A stretch of DNA of 64,000 nucleotides from Loxodes magnus (GCA_946699065.1 CAMPDV010000385.1:186001-250000); one strand, 5' to 3'; counted from the stretch's first letter, positions 1-13,170 are shown. Numbers and translations: made by a program. The notes: a model not told the origin generated them from the sequence alone.

Positions 1-281
1 AGATTCATAGAATTTTCTTAGAATAGAATTATATAGATATTGCATTAATAAGCAAAACAAATTTAAGATAAATTCTAGTTATTTAAACAATTTTTTAACT
101 TAAAATGATTATCTTTCTTCCTTTAATCTAACTAATTAAGCAGATTAAAGCCAAAATGTTGCTTTTAATCATGATATTAAATATCTGAAATTCAGATATA
201 TTAGACTAATTAATTACATTTTTCATATTTGATATTGTTTTAAAGAAAGGCATTGCTTGGGATGTAGATAGATACAGACTT
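1..281. other. AT-rich spacer at window start
   Basis: No recognisable gene, RNA or repeat. The sequence is A/T-dominated and could be the 3' flank of the Gag-like ORF on the minus strand, whose first in-frame TGA lies at 284..282. Confidence 0.4.
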
Positions 282-459
282 TCAATTTAAAAATATTAAA
301 TCTTTTTAACATAAAAAATTATACTAAAGAAATACAGAAAAAATTTTAAAAGAAGCAATAAAGAGAATATAAGATATAAAAAAAGCAAAAATAATTTATA
401 AACAATATAAAAATGAGAATAAATTAAAAAAAATTACTTATATAACAACAAACAAAGAA

Positions 460-481
460 TTAATAATAATAATAATAATAT
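460..481. repeat. (AAT)n microsatellite
   Basis: About seven tandem AAT units directly after the GC-rich Gag-like island. In the Gag frame they would read as poly-Ile, which argues that the real coding end lies before them. Confidence 0.8.
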
Positions 482-500
482 TAATTTTAAGTTTTCCATT

Positions 501-1247
501 TTAGTGATTTCCAACCCCGTCAGGAATACAGCAGTTCATGCTCCCTGCTGTTAAATATAAAAGTTCGAGTCGCCCAATTTTAGCGAGATTGGGAACTCGG
601 ATTTTTTCGGGCTTTCCCTCCTTGAACTTGCCTTGGTTCCATCTTAATCTTTTATTTGAACTATCCGGGTTGCAATATATTCTTTTCGTTCTTGCTTCTT
701 CTTTTTTCTTCTTTTGTTGTTCTTTTATCCAATAGTTTCTTTATTCTTATTAGAATTCCTAACACTTCCGATAAAAATGTCATACGCTTCCACAGCAGAA
801 GCATTTATTTTTTATTTTTTATTATTTTCCTTGATTTGCTTGCTCTTTCTAGGCTTCGATTTCCATTTGTATAGCTCCAGTTTCGCTTTACTCTTTCTTA
901 AAAGTTTACAATTTCTCTTCTACTTTTCCGAATCTGTTATCCAGTTCAGTCTGTTTCTAAAGCTAATTTTAGGATTCGTTAGTCTGACTTTGTGAGACAT
1001 TTCAAAAGGCGTTAAGATCTCTTTCCTAGGACATAAGTCTTGACTCAATTCCTTCTGCTAGGTCTAGCTTTGCCATCAGTATATCATTGTCCTTCTTCAA
1101 TCTCTTGACCTCTTCCTGGAGGTTCAGTACCACTTTGATGAACTACTCCATGCTCATCTGGCCAGAAGGGTTGAACTCTGATACCTCCTGGTGGAGAACA
1201 GACTTCATCAATTTCCTCGGTTTCTCGCTTGAGGTTGGAGTTTCCAT
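501..1247 (-). CDS. Gag-like protein with CCHC zinc knuckle
   Basis: Read on the minus strand with TAA/TAG=Gln and TGA=Trp, this gives about 248 residues starting METPTSSEKP. Residues about 30-125 are rich in Glu, Lys, Gln and Leu (LNLQEEVKRLKKDND), as in a coiled coil. A CX2CX4HX4C zinc knuckle follows, with C149, C152, H157 and C162; Trp156 inside it is encoded by TGA. A Lys/Arg-rich tail follows. Coiled coil plus CCHC knuckle is the plan of retroelement Gag or LINE ORF1 nucleic-acid-binding proteins. No reverse transcriptase or integrase is seen next to it, so it may be a fragment, a solo Gag or a captured gene. Base composition is clearly GC-richer than the flanks, which supports transfer or insertion. 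I place the end at a TAA where the GC-rich composition stops; if only TGA terminates, the ORF runs on to 282 through a microsatellite. The start could lie further upstream, as the frame stays open. Confidence 0.6.
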
Positions 1248-1529
1248 GTGTATACTCTTCAAGGTTGGCTTTCGTTCGCTTTGTTAGATTCCAAGTTGTT
1301 AGTTCAGTGTTAGTTAAGGTTGTGATAGAGAAGATTGTTAAGATTATTAAAACTAGTCTTCTTGCTTCCTCCCTTCCTTTTTGGCTTAGGAAGAGGTGGT
1401 ATAGAAGCCTGACTTGAAGCCTTGAAGGATTTTTTTATTATTACAAAGAATTAATAAAAGAATAGAAATTAATTTATGGACTTAGAACGCAATTAATATT
1501 TTTAGAGCTGATTTCTCAGAAAGACACAT

Positions 1530-2340
1530 TGATTAAGAGTAAATATTATGTATTTGTAAGCAATAAGAAAAATTTGAACACATCTTTGATTGCTAATATT
1601 AAAGATGAATTATATAAGAAAATAACTTTCAGATACAAGAAAAATTATAAAATTTAAGCACAAACATAAATCTGAAAAGAAGGAAAGAATAAATATCAAA
1701 TAAAAAATTAAATTAATAAAAAATAGAAAAAAACTTGAAAGAGATGCTAGAATATAATCAACTTTTAATAAATTGAGAAACAAAACAAAAAAATATTAGA
1801 AGATATTGATATTAAGATAAAAAAAACATGATCTAGAGTAAAACAAAAAACATTAACAAATAACTTTATTTTAGGGTTAAATGAGCGAAAACTAAATCCA
1901 TTAGTAATATGAGAATAAAGAAGAATTAAAATAATTAATTTTTATATGAACAAAGATTAAAGAAGAACAGAAACAAAGCAATAAAAAAATAAAGTCAAAT
2001 CATAATAATAATGAAGAACAAAGAGTTTAAGAAGGAGAGTGATATCATAAAAAAACCATTTTTCTAAGCTGAAAAGCGAACATTATATAATTTAATTTAG
2101 TTAAATCTTTTTGGCTGTAAAAACCTCGATGTTGAAAGATATAAATTTATAATTAAAACCATTAATAGATATATTAAGGAATAATTTTACCAAATTCCAT
2201 AGAGAGATAGAAATTAAAAGCTTAGTCTGAAAAGATAGAAATTGAGCCGAGAATTATTTTAATTTTCTAAAGGTTTAATATAGCTATAAGCAATATACAT
2301 AATACCTTAAATATTAACTTATCCGATTAAGTTTTTTAAA
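1530..2340 (+). CDS. possible hypothetical protein, heavily Lys/Asn-rich
   Basis: No family recognised. Parts read plausibly as protein with TAA/TAG as Gln and TGA as Trp (NTSLIANIKDELYKK near 1580; ILGLNERKLNPLV near 1875). The composition is Lys/Gln/Asn-rich and the frame seems to change at least once near 1780. Since every frame is open under this code, this may be chance. Limits are approximate. It lies between the divergent ends of the Gag-like ORF and the first Cys-rich gene. Confidence 0.2.
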
Positions 2341-2718
2341 ATTAATAAAAGTCATTTTATCATAATTTTTGAATTAAAATCAATAAAATTAAAAGCAATA
2401 TAAAAAATCAGAAAATTATAAATAAGAAACTAAGAAATAAATATTTAAAAGCCATCAAATAAAGAAAATGTTTACAATCTTAATGAAAAATTTTTAAAAT
2501 TCAATATATTTAGGTGGTTTTTAAAGAATGTAGCAAATTTAAAATAACATCATTATAATTTATTTAAAATTGTTGCTATAGGAATTTTTAATTGAATTCA
2601 TTTCGATATAAAGGATAAAATATTAGTCAAAATGGTTTATTGTACTAAGTTTAGATTAATCTTAGATGCTAGGTCTTTAAAATTAAGAAGGAAAACAAAA
2701 AAACATGCTAGCCTAAAA

Positions 2719-5700
2719 TCATTATTTTTTAGATAAAAATTAAAGTCGCAACTCTTTTAATAATTATATTTGATTACTTCTTAATTAAAATTAAAAATTT
2801 ATTTAGCTTTATCTTTTTAAGCGAATCTATTAAATTAAAATTTAAGTTTATAATTTTTAGCTGAATCTTGTTGCATATTTTTTATCTCTTTTTTTATCAA
2901 AGTCTCGAAATAATTTCTAAGATATAATACCTTATTTTAGTTTTATTCTATTTAACTTATTTTTTCTATCTAACTTTCTACATAATTCTCAAATCTCTAA
3001 TTATCAGTCATCTTTTTTTCTATCTTATAATTTTTTAACTCTTTATTTTGTATAGAATCCACTAAACTTTAGACATTTATGCTTTATTTATTTGCTTCTG
3101 CTATTAATTTTAAAATGATTTTCTTTCGTTATTTAGGAGCTAACTAGTCAGATATTTTACTCTTATTTATTTTCTCTTCTTCATAAAGTGTGTTAAATAG
3201 ATAATTTTATTACTAAGTAAAATTTACTTCTTCTTGAGCTAAATTCTACTTATTTTAGTCATTAGGTGCCAGCTCTGCTTAGTTTAGCTACCTATCACTA
3301 GATAGAATAGAATTTCTGGTTTTGAAATCGATGCCTAGGGGTTCTTTTGCTCCTATAGATTTTGAATTTATCTATCATTATTTTAAAGAAAAGAATTAAT
3401 CCTACCACAAAATTTGAAAATGTTAGTAAGATTATAAGCACTATACAACATTTACCTGCTTCATCATACATCTCTTCTGTTATTAGCTCTCTATTCTACT
3501 AGTCATAACTAATGAAACAGAAATTAACTAGATAAATCATTAAGATCACTAGTTCGTTGAAAAGATTCATATTCAAATCTAGTTTTGAGTTGTATGGTTC
3601 GACTTTAACTAAATAAATTGCTCAAGCTAAACTTAGGATAAACATAGTTGCTGCTTATACTTCAGGCATGCTTTAGCAAAATACTATAACTAAGCATATT
3701 ATGAATCTTCTTAGCATAAAAAATGCATAGAATAATGATACTTCTAAACTACTTTTGCTTCTAAATTCTTCGAATAAACTATTATATTTTGGCAACATTT
3801 ATTTCACATCTTTTTTCCTTTTTTATCTTCTAAATTCTTTCATTTTCTTTACTTTCAAAATAACTATTCCTATAAATAAAATCTAAAGTATCTTTTATTA
3901 AAAACTTACCAGAAAAATAAAAGCTAAAATGGAATTTAAGCAGGCATATCAATCATATCACTGAAGATTTTATAGCTATAATAAAATAGCAATTCATATT
4001 TAGAAATCATTTATTATGCCAAATCTTATGAAAGAGCAGAATTTAAAGTGAATAAGGACTTTTTTGAAATAGACATTTCGCTTCCATATAATTGTAATTA
4101 GTCAACAACTTAGCAAGATTAGAAGTTAAGCTGAAATTTCAAGTAAAGATTTATAAATATTAGTCAAAATAGTATGCTCACTGAAGTTATATAAGTTAGG
4201 ATTTTCATAACTTATTTTATCTTTTATTTTTCTTGTTAAGAAGAAGTCTTAAATACCTAAATTGAAGTTCAAAACTCCTAGCTAAACTAAATTATAAAAA
4301 TATTGAAGATTTTAAGGAAATTTTAGGTTTACCATTCCGTTTATGTTTATTAATTCATTAAGTAAAATTATTAATCAAAACACAGTGAATCCTGTTGTAC
4401 TTCCTTATTAAATTACGACAATTATTACTACCGAGGAAATTAGAGCATTTGAAAGTATTTAATTGACTTAATTTACTGCTTTTATATATGTTTTTTAGCT
4501 CTCGGGAAGATCTTAAAATTTACCATTATTCTCTTCAGTATTATTTAGTTAAGATTCTTAGCAAGTTCCATTCTTCCAATCATAGGTTTTTCCGTTTTCC
4601 GTGCATTATTATTCATCTTAACATTGGAGACATTTGGATTCATCTTTTACGCACTCTTAACACTTTTCAATGCAACTATCATTAAATTAAAAAAATTGCT
4701 ATTCGCATTATAAACATTAAGGTACTTAACTTTAATCTGCCACACAATTTTTGCAGTGAGAAATTAAAGAGCAAGACTGGCAAGTTCCATTCACCTTAAA
4801 TTCAGTTTTGTTACAGTCTTAAATGCAGGTGTTTACTTCTGTTAGAACTCGTTTATCATAACATTAAATACAAACTTATCCAGTCTCGCTACAATTCTCA
4901 CAATTTTTTATTGATTAATCACATTTATAGCATACTTAGTCTTTAGCGAAATATGTCTAAGTTGGACATTTATCTTCGCAGCTTCCGTCAAATAAAACAT
5001 AACCTTAAGCACATTTTGCGCAGAATTAGCCATGCTCTCCACACTCTTGACAATTCTTTATTTCCTCACTGCAAAGCTTACATTATGAGTCATTTTAAGT
5101 AAAAAAATATTAATCAGACATACATTTTATACAAGTCTGATTAGCACCACACCTCAAGCAGTTTAGTAATGTTTTATTACAAGATTCACAAACTCCATCT
5201 TAATCATAATCTTATTCTTAGTCTATGCATTGATCTTAACATGTTTAGTTAGTAAGCTTTTTACCTTATTAGCACGAAAGACATCTTTGATTGTTACAAG
5301 TAGAGCAAAATAAGTTGTATGTCGTACATAAGGTACAAGAATTTCCATCTTTGAACGAAGCATTAGAACATTTATAGCAGTCATCTCCAAATTAAGAGCA
5401 TTCTTCACAGAAGGGAATAGTCACATTGCAATAATCGCATTAATTATCCAAGTTTTCATCTTATTAATTAGAAGGACAAAATTAAGCACAAGTGTTTTCA
5501 ATAGAAAGCTTTTAGATACAAGTACAAGTATCATTCTAAAGATTTAAACTATCTATACATTACAAGCAAGTATCACTATTAAATCCATAGCATTTTAAAC
5601 AACTGGAATGGCACAGAATATTATCTCCAAAAGAGGTAAATCCTTGATAAGGTTGATTTATAATAGTTGCAAAATCATTTAAAGTTAGAGTATAATTCTT

Positions 5701-6273
5701 ATAATAGTTGAGAGAATAAACAAAGCCTCTGTATTTAAAGGTGAGAACTATTTATTAAATATAATGATTCTAATTAAAATCTATTCATAATCCATTTGAA
5801 ATTGTCTTATATTCAAATACATTATTGAGCATGGAATTAGTTAAAGCAAGTAGCATTTCTCCATTTTTTGTGTAAGAAAATCCCACAAATACTCAAATAT
5901 CACTTACAAAACTGACTTTTAAAATGCAAACTATGGCTTGGTTGTTTAAAATAGTTCTAGCCTGAAAAACAGTATATTGCTATGCAAAATTTTATTGTAT
6001 CTATAAATCAATGCAGTTTTAAAAATCTATTAGAATCTTTATAAACATTCCTGATGTTTTTGGTTGTTAATCTTTGTCAAACTTCAATCAAGCTGAGATG
6101 CTTATTTAAGTTTAACCTGAAGGATTATATCCGTAATTCAAGAATTAATTTTGTATTTGAGCTTCTGTTCCTAAGTAATATGTAGGTATGTTTGGATTTT
6201 AAACATGGAAAAACTCAGGACCTGTTTAAGAAATGGAATGCGCCAAAAGACTTAAAGCTAATAAAATTTTCAT
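2719..6273 (-). CDS. Cys-rich repeat multi-pass membrane protein (copy A), frameshifted near 3' end
   Basis: The start ATG at 6273 opens a signal peptide (MKILLALSLLAHSIS). A LamG/concanavalin-like domain at about residues 25-215 includes W-L-K-F-D and D-I-W-V-F, with Trp from TGA. A furin-like Cys-rich region spans about 218-590, with many C-X2-C pairs in the context C-X-K-C / C-X-Q-C. A multi-pass membrane domain lies at about 610-960 and includes the conserved block LFEEF...LRRFI. The cytoplasmic tail matches the tail of copy D closely (QSLVDSIQNKE is shared) but in a different frame: between the R-S-K-R motif and T-R-N the gene is 22 nt long where copy D has 24, so there is a frameshift at about 3320-3345. 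It is either a recent pseudogene or a base-call error. An 18-nt intron fits at 3892-3909. The end is the first in-frame TGA of the tail frame; similarity to copy D fades near 2930. The protein is probably at the cell surface; ligand and function are unknown. Confidence 0.75.
3892..3909 (-). other. 18-nt intron in copy A
   Basis: On the minus strand this begins GTAAGT and ends AAAAG. Removing it joins F-L to I-L-Q-I-L-F-I-G, matching the spliced products of copies B and D at the same place. The length is a multiple of three, so the frame alone does not prove it; the conserved position does. Confidence 0.6.
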
Positions 6274-8214
6274 TGTATTATTATTTAAAGTGATTTTGCT
6301 AATTTAAATCAAAATAATTCGCTATTAAGTACATAAATATAAGCAAAACTTATTTTAAATTTATAAATTATTTTTCTACAAAATACACTAAGAAAGAGAA
6401 ATAAAATGTAAGATTAGTTATAATTACTTAGTTAGATATTATACCTTATGAAGAAAATATGAATCAAAATATCTAAAATTATATATATACAAAATTTATA
6501 TAATTGGAAGAATTTTAGAAGAGCAACATCTAATTATTAATTAAGCTAATAATTATTTTGTTAGCTACTCAAATTTATTTGCAAAAGAATAAGCAAATTA
6601 AAGAAAAACAAAAATTTTTATTTTGGTTTTACTAATTAAAGGAATAAATTAAATATTTTAAAGAATTTATTATTTTATTAATTCTAAAAAATATCAAAAG
6701 CCGAAAGTTTTTACTAACAGCATAATTTCTAAAGTTTTGTGTAAAGATAATCACAGTTAAAATAACTATTCTCAAGTAAAATAAATTATCAAATCGTAGT
6801 TTTTTATTTTCACTAATATATTTGTTTATAATTAATTTATTTTTATAGCAATCTTCAGCTTTTTTCAAATTTAATTCAATCACTTAAAATGTTGAAAAAA
6901 TTCTCTAATTTTCTTAATTTTTTAAATTGAAAAAGAATAATCTTCTAATATGAAAATTAGCAAAACTAAGAATACATTAATAATTTGGAGTTATCTACTT
7001 TTAAAGTTCTTTCCCTATTTTATTAGATTTGAGAATCTTATAACACTTAAGAGATTACTTTATTACTATCTTAATTTTTATATAGATCTTATAAATTTTA
7101 GATACTTATTTGATTTTACTAAATTCATATAATTTTTATAAAAGTTAGCAACAATAATGAAATAAATATCAAGAGAAGAAAATTTGTTTATAATAAAAAT
7201 GTTCTAATAAGTAACTATTATTGAATGTTGATTTGTTTCCATAACTATAAATAACTACAACAATTTATTATCTAAATCCTAAGTTAAAAGACAGATAAAA
7301 TTAAAAAGCTTAAACTTTGCCAAATATATTGACTTAAGGAAATATAATTTAATTAAAATCTTAAAGTATTTTTATATTTAAAGCTCTTAGTGATTACGAG
7401 AAATGTTTAGAATTAATTATTATTTTACAAGTATTATATGCATATTAAATTTTTCATAAAAGTTTAAAGTATCTCAGTTTCTTAAAATTTGAAATAAATA
7501 TACTAATATTTTCATAGATTGAATTAAAGGAAAATATATAGCCTTATTGTTTTAAATAATTTAAGCAACTCTTTTTATTTGAGTAAAGGATTTTATATTC
7601 TTAAAATTTTGATAAAAACACTAATTTTTAATTTATTCTTTTACTAAATTCAGCTGAATCTTTGACTTGCTTTATTGATTAATAGTTATAATGAGAGAAT
7701 TAATTTAAATAAAGCTAAACATTTTATAATCTACGAGTAGTCAGCGAGGAAGTTAGAAATTTAATTATTTCATCCTTTTAGTCAAAAAATCTAATTTATG
7801 AATTATTTAATTTAAGAAAGCATCTATTAATTATCTTTATCAATGAAGCTTTTTCTTTTTTAATTTTCATATATTATAATTTAATATTTTATGACTATAA
7901 ATCAAGCAAATCATCAAAATTTAAACTTTATCCTTTCTTGAATTTTCTCATCTAATTATAAATCTGTTACAATAACTAAGAATTTTTTTTCAATTTAGCT
8001 TTCCTTTAAGTATATTCAATAAACTAAGAATAGTAAAATTTAAACTGATTCTTGCTCTGTCTATGACTCCTTCTACTCCAATTAGTTAAATTATAAATAA
8101 TATTTCCCTAAAAATTAGCTTTATAATTATTTGAATAAGCTTAGTCTTTATAATTAAGATAATGATTATATATAAATTTAAATTACATCCTTTATATCCT
8201 TAAATAATTAAAAT
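6274..8214. other. spacer, nothing clearly recognised
   Basis: AT-rich. Two short stretches lack all three reassigned codons: complement 6632-6883, with a hydrophobic segment YLRIVILTVIIF, and 6950-7132. Neither has a homologue that I recognise. The part after about 7980 could be a decayed upstream portion of the relic that starts at 8215. Confidence 0.35.
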
Positions 8215-9060
8215 TTCTTGCTCTAAATATTCAACTATACTATATAATCTAAAACTATCAAATCTGTATCGAGTACTTGAATCTTAAATAAATTTAGCAA
8301 TAATTGGCAAGCTTACAAAGAGTTAGAAGAAGAAAGAAGAGTATATGATTTACTAAGAGTAAATAAAATATAACACTAAATTACATCTAATCTAGAAAAT
8401 ATATTCTTATTACACTATTTCTCCTTTCTTTTGCCTCTTATATACTTGTACAATGTTAAATACTCTATCTATTATGCATTTTCTTTCTTGTCTGCTTTAG
8501 CTAATTTACTAAATTCTTTGCAGATCATATACAAATACTTTGCAATTCACTTATGAAATAATAGGAGAAATACTTCTAATCATATTTTAAACTCTTAACT
8601 TTCATTATAAAGCAAAGAACGAAAAAATAATAGCGGATAATTAACTTAAAGAAGCTAAAATCTTAGGTAAGTTTATAGAATTTACTTGCTACTTTTGTAC
8701 AATTCTTGCTTTAACAACTTAGATAATTTTGTAATAAGTGATGCTTATGTTTCATGTATTTAAAAAATAAAAGATAAAGCAAATTTAGCAAAAAGCTATA
8801 TAGTAAAATAAATTAAATTAAGTTAAAAAATGAAAGCTACTTGTCCCTAGAAAAATAATGAAAAACAGAACTTACCTAATAAGAAGAAAATAATTTTATT
8901 AATAAAAATAAAGATGAAATATCATAAGATGAGATAAAATTATCTTAAGTCTAATTCCCCTAAGCAAGAAAGTAAAGAATGTTGAAAAGCAAAGAGAAGG
9001 AATTAGAAGGATGAGAAGAAATATTAACTATTTAATTGAGAATAGAGATTAAAAATAAAT
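8215..9060 (+). pseudogene. truncated C-terminal relic of the Cys-rich family (copy E)
   Basis: The sequence is clearly related to exon 2 of copy C (35422 onward). It shares the start of exon 2 (AATATTCAA), the stretch encoding EEEXXVY / LLRRF-like membrane segments, the motif EAKILGKF and the following hydrophobic segment, then a charged Lys/Glu-rich tail. Similarity begins almost exactly at the position of the 17-nt intron of copy C. No Cys-rich region or signal peptide precedes it, so it is a fragment, and its copy of the family is much more diverged than copy F. Confidence 0.6.
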
Positions 9061-10642
9061 TTTAAAATAACATTTTCTATTTTCTAGAAGTTTCTCAATA
9101 AAAAAACACTTTGAATATTAGAATAATTAATTATAATGAATCCTTTAAAATTTGATTTAAAACTAAAGCATAATAAGACTAATTATAGCAGCATCTAATT
9201 TATATAACAAAATATTTTGTTAAAATTAATAAAATATTTATTAATTTAATGTTCATCTATTTTTAAGCAAAATTTTTAAGTTAAGAAAATTAATTAAAAA
9301 TATTTATAATTATTGAAGTAAAAGTTAATATGGCTATAAAAATATAACTAAAAAAACTTTATATAATTCTTTTAATTTCATTTAAGATAAAAAACTTATT
9401 TAAATAATAAATTTTAAATATATTAATTAACAAATAAAATAATAATGAAAATAATTATTTGGCTTGAAAAATGCTTTTTATTATTTTTATTATTACTATA
9501 CTTTTAATTAAAATATAAAAATATAAAAAAGTTTATTTATTTAAAAATAAGTATATTTAAAAAGTATAAAATTATTTTTTGTGATATTTGCGTAAATTTA
9601 TTTATTTATTAATTTTCTAAGAATGTATGAAAAATGTTTTTTTAATAAAATTATTTTAAATTGGAATTAATTTTTCTCTTTTTAAAGAAGTAAAAATTTT
9701 TTAAATATTTATAGAGGATTGTTAAATTTATGAGATATATAAATTATTATATTAAATTTTAAATGGTGCAAGTAAGCAAAATTAAACAGATTTAATAAAT
9801 TACTATTATATTAGGTTATTTAGCTAATTTAAATTTTATAATGTTAAAAATTGCTAGTTTTTATCTTAAGATGTTAATATTCATAATTTTTATAAGCTTA
9901 TTACCATAATAAATTATTTAAAACTTATATCTTATTTATAAAGAAAATGAATAATTAAAAATTTAATTTAAAAGATTATAAATATAATAAAAATTAAAAA
10001 TAACTATATAAATAAAAGATTAGATACTTTAACTTTCTTATTTAAATAATTGTAATGTTCTTTTTAATCATTATTTGCTTATCCACAATTAAATATATTA
10101 TAATTTTTTGAGGAATTTATCTTTGCAAAGATTTTATAAATACACAATTATCTATCAATCATTTACTATCAATCCATTAAAATATTATCAAACATTATTT
10201 TTCTTTTAATAACTAAAATTTATTTTAATTTGGAGATATTTAACTTAAATGGATAAGATGGAAAAATTATAGAGTTTTTTGTAATAAAAAGTGATTTGGT
10301 TTTTTATGATTATTTAATTAATGATTAATAATAAATTAAAAATTAGTTAATTAAAATTCAGAAAACAAAAAAAGGAAATTAATTATATAATTTATAAATA
10401 AATAAATTGATATGTGAAATTAATAATAATTAATTATTAAGGAGCACTCTTTTAATTTTAAAATGTTTCTTTTATTATATTTAATTTAATTTTAATTTTT
10501 TCTTATTTAAACATTCTTTTTGGTTTTAAATTAATTTAAATTAATTTATATTTATTTTTAATGTAAAATTATTTCTTTGGAATAATGCACTTGAAATTTA
10601 ATATAATAATAATAATGCAAACTAAATGTTAAGAGTTTTGGA
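9061..10642. other. extremely AT-rich spacer
   Basis: Long runs of A and T with almost no G or C. No gene, RNA or repeat family is recognised. Confidence 0.5.
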
Positions 10643-11640
10643 GAAAAGTTGAGAAGAAAATTAACAAACAAGAAATATATTTCCATGGTATATAACTTAA
10701 AGTATATTCAAATAACTAATGCAGTTATGCTATAGTTATATCACTTTAGTATGAGTGATTGGTATACTGGATTTAACTCTTTCCTTGCTGTAGTTATTTA
10801 GTAAGTTTGTTATTTAGAACATTCAAATATACTATATTTCTAAGACTATCAAATCTGCATAAAATATTATAAGCTTAAAGTAGAGTTTGAACAAAATAAA
10901 AATGAACAAGCAAAAAAGGAATTAGAAGAGATGCAAGAAAAGTATATAATTTACTTTGAGCAAATCAAGAAAAATACTAAGTTTTAAGTAATCTTCTAAA
11001 CTTTGCTCTTAGTTAGAAGATTTCTACTTTCTTTTGCAGCTGTTATACTCGTAGATTCTAAATACTTTAAATTATAATGTATCTATTTACTTGCCAGCTT
11101 CAACTTTTTTACTTAATTATTTGCCGGCCTTATACAAGTACTTTTCTATTCAGTTATGAAATAATAGGAGAAGGAGTGCTAATAATAATATACTTCTTTA
11201 ACTTTTATTATAGAGAAATAGTGTTAAAATATTAGCAGGAGATAAACTAAAAGAAGCTTAAATTTTAGGTAACTTTCTAGTATTTATTTGTTGCTCTTAT
11301 ACCATTTCCGCTCTAACAATCTCCATAATTTTATTTATAAGAGATTTTTACATTCAATGAAAGAAAGAAAGAGTAGTAGAAAATGTAATAAGAAGTCATG
11401 TAATAAAATTAATTTAATTTGGATATAAGAAATGAAAGCTAGCTTTAAATAACTTAAAAAACATAAGAGAAACAAACTTTAAGAGAAGATAGAGAGATTA
11501 TAGACTTCAGTAGAGATAAAATTAATTAAAAAAATTCCTTGAAAATTAGTTTTAATCTTAACGAAAAAAGAAAGAAAAGAAAGCATAAAAATAAAGATTA
11601 TAAAAGGAAGATTATAAATTAGAAGGTTGAGAATTAACAT
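10643..11640 (+). pseudogene. truncated C-terminal relic of the Cys-rich family (copy F)
   Basis: Close relative of copy C from 35245 to 36219. It shares the segment around SMVYNLKYIQITNAVML, the following hydrophobic helices, the 17-nt intron and the Lys-rich tail. Relative to copy C it lacks one base just before the intron, so the two exons do not join in frame. There is no N-terminal LamG-like or Cys-rich part upstream. It is most simply a broken partial duplicate of the gene at 32840-36219. Confidence 0.75.
10801..10817 (+). other. 17-nt intron relic in copy F
   Basis: GTAAGTTTGTTATTTAG sits at the same position as the 17-nt intron of copy C and is bounded by the same flanking sequence (AACATTC against AATATTC downstream). 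Confidence 0.6.
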
Positions 11641-12081
11641 TAACTTTAAAAATTTAATTTTAGGATTAAGTAAACAAAAATAAAAGATAATATTCTATCT
11701 TCTATATCCTTATTAGCATCTTCCACTAAATTATTTTCTTGACTTATATAAATCAGCCTGATTATATTAATTTATATTAATGAAAGTATTCTTTAATTTA
11801 TTTCCGATTATTTGAATCATAATTCCAGCTAGGATTATATATTTATAAGCATATAGTAAAAGTTTTAAGAAATCAGTATTATGATTTGATGAAATTAAAA
11901 ATATAGACTTTAGTGAATATATATCAACTGAATAATGATATTAAGCTTAAATTATTTTTAATAAAGTAAATAATTATCTTACTATTAATAAGCTTTATGA
12001 ATTTATCCAAAAATGTTAAATTTTAAAAATAATTAATATATATAAAAGAAAAATAAATTTAAAACTTTTTTTCAGTGTAAA
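11641..12081. other. AT-rich spacer
   Basis: Nothing recognised between the copy F relic and the next coding-like stretch. Confidence 0.4.
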
Positions 12082-13170
12082 ATGAGATTATTCTATTCTT
12101 CTTTTTCAGATTAAAAAATACTTAGAATTATTGATTAAGCAAGGAAATAATTAAGTGAAATCTAAGCTTGGCTTAAGATAATTTAAGTAAAGAAAATTAC
12201 AATTAATTATAATAGAACATATAAACAAACTAGTTCTTATATTTCTAGGATATTTATCAGTTGCTATTACTAGATTCTTTACTCTTATAACTTTTTATTT
12301 CCTTTCCATTTTTATTTATAATTTTTATCTTTTTTTCTATTAGTCCAAATATAACTTTTATTTAGGAAGGTATATTAATAGCTGCTAAATTTTAAAATAA
12401 ATTCCACTTAATCTAAAATTAGAATAGCCTACAATTATTACTCAAGTATTTTATGAAATAGAATAAAATTTTTTAAGAGTTATTCTTTAGTAAAATAAGC
12501 AGCCAATTAGTTATAATCCTACAACTTAATAATTTTAGTAAGATAATCCAAGCAGAAGATTAAGTAAATCAGAAATTAGCTAATAAAAGTAACCAAATTT
12601 AATTTTAGATATTTTGAATTAAAATATTCTAAATAATAAACTTTAATTTTTTTCTAAATTAAGCAGGTATAAAATGATCCATACGATAGAAGAAATCATT
12701 ATCCTTAGAAATAGATTTCTACTCTTTTAATTAATATAAAATTTTATCTTTTTTATGTTCTTTCCTTATTAAACTTATTTACTATAAACTCTTTAAATTT
12801 ATTATTTTTGCTAAGATTATAGAAGTATACACTAGAGTATTTAATACTTTTGTATATTTAATTTATTTTTTTATTTCCTAAATTTTGAATGAAAGAAAAA
12901 ACGATAAAGAGTAACTAATTTATTATATTTCATACTAGTTTAGTCCTTTTATTTTGTAATGAAATGAAGAAAGTTTACTTTTCAAGTCTCTTTATTAAAG
13001 CTTAGTTATATTTTTACTTTGCTCTTAGTAAAAATTATCCTTTCTAAATATGATTTTAGAGCTGCTACATTCTTATTTTAATAAAAAGATTATTTTAAGA
13101 AACAATTAAGCTAAAATTCATTAAGATTGTAAATAAAAAGCTTTATACTTCTATTTAAGTTTTAATAATT
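12082..13170 (+). CDS. possible hydrophobic hypothetical protein
   Basis: No family recognised. From ATG 12082 the frame reads as a protein with several hydrophobic stretches; one near 12715-12860 reads LLINIKFYLFYVL followed by further Leu/Ile/Phe-rich helices. It could be a decayed membrane domain like those of the Cys-rich family, but no diagnostic motif survives. TAA/TAG are frequent. End is arbitrary because no clear terminator is seen. Confidence 0.2.

Noticed and set aside
538..1417. Plus-strand hydrophobic ORFs in the GC-rich island
   Set aside because: The minus strand contains the zinc knuckle and coiled coil; the plus-strand hydrophobicity is the complement of Lys/Glu-rich codons.
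5223..5408. Short minus-strand ORF (61 codons) as a separate gene
   Set aside because: It lies in a different frame within copy A, whose own frame has the C-X2-C spacing; it only looks open because standard stops happen to be missing.
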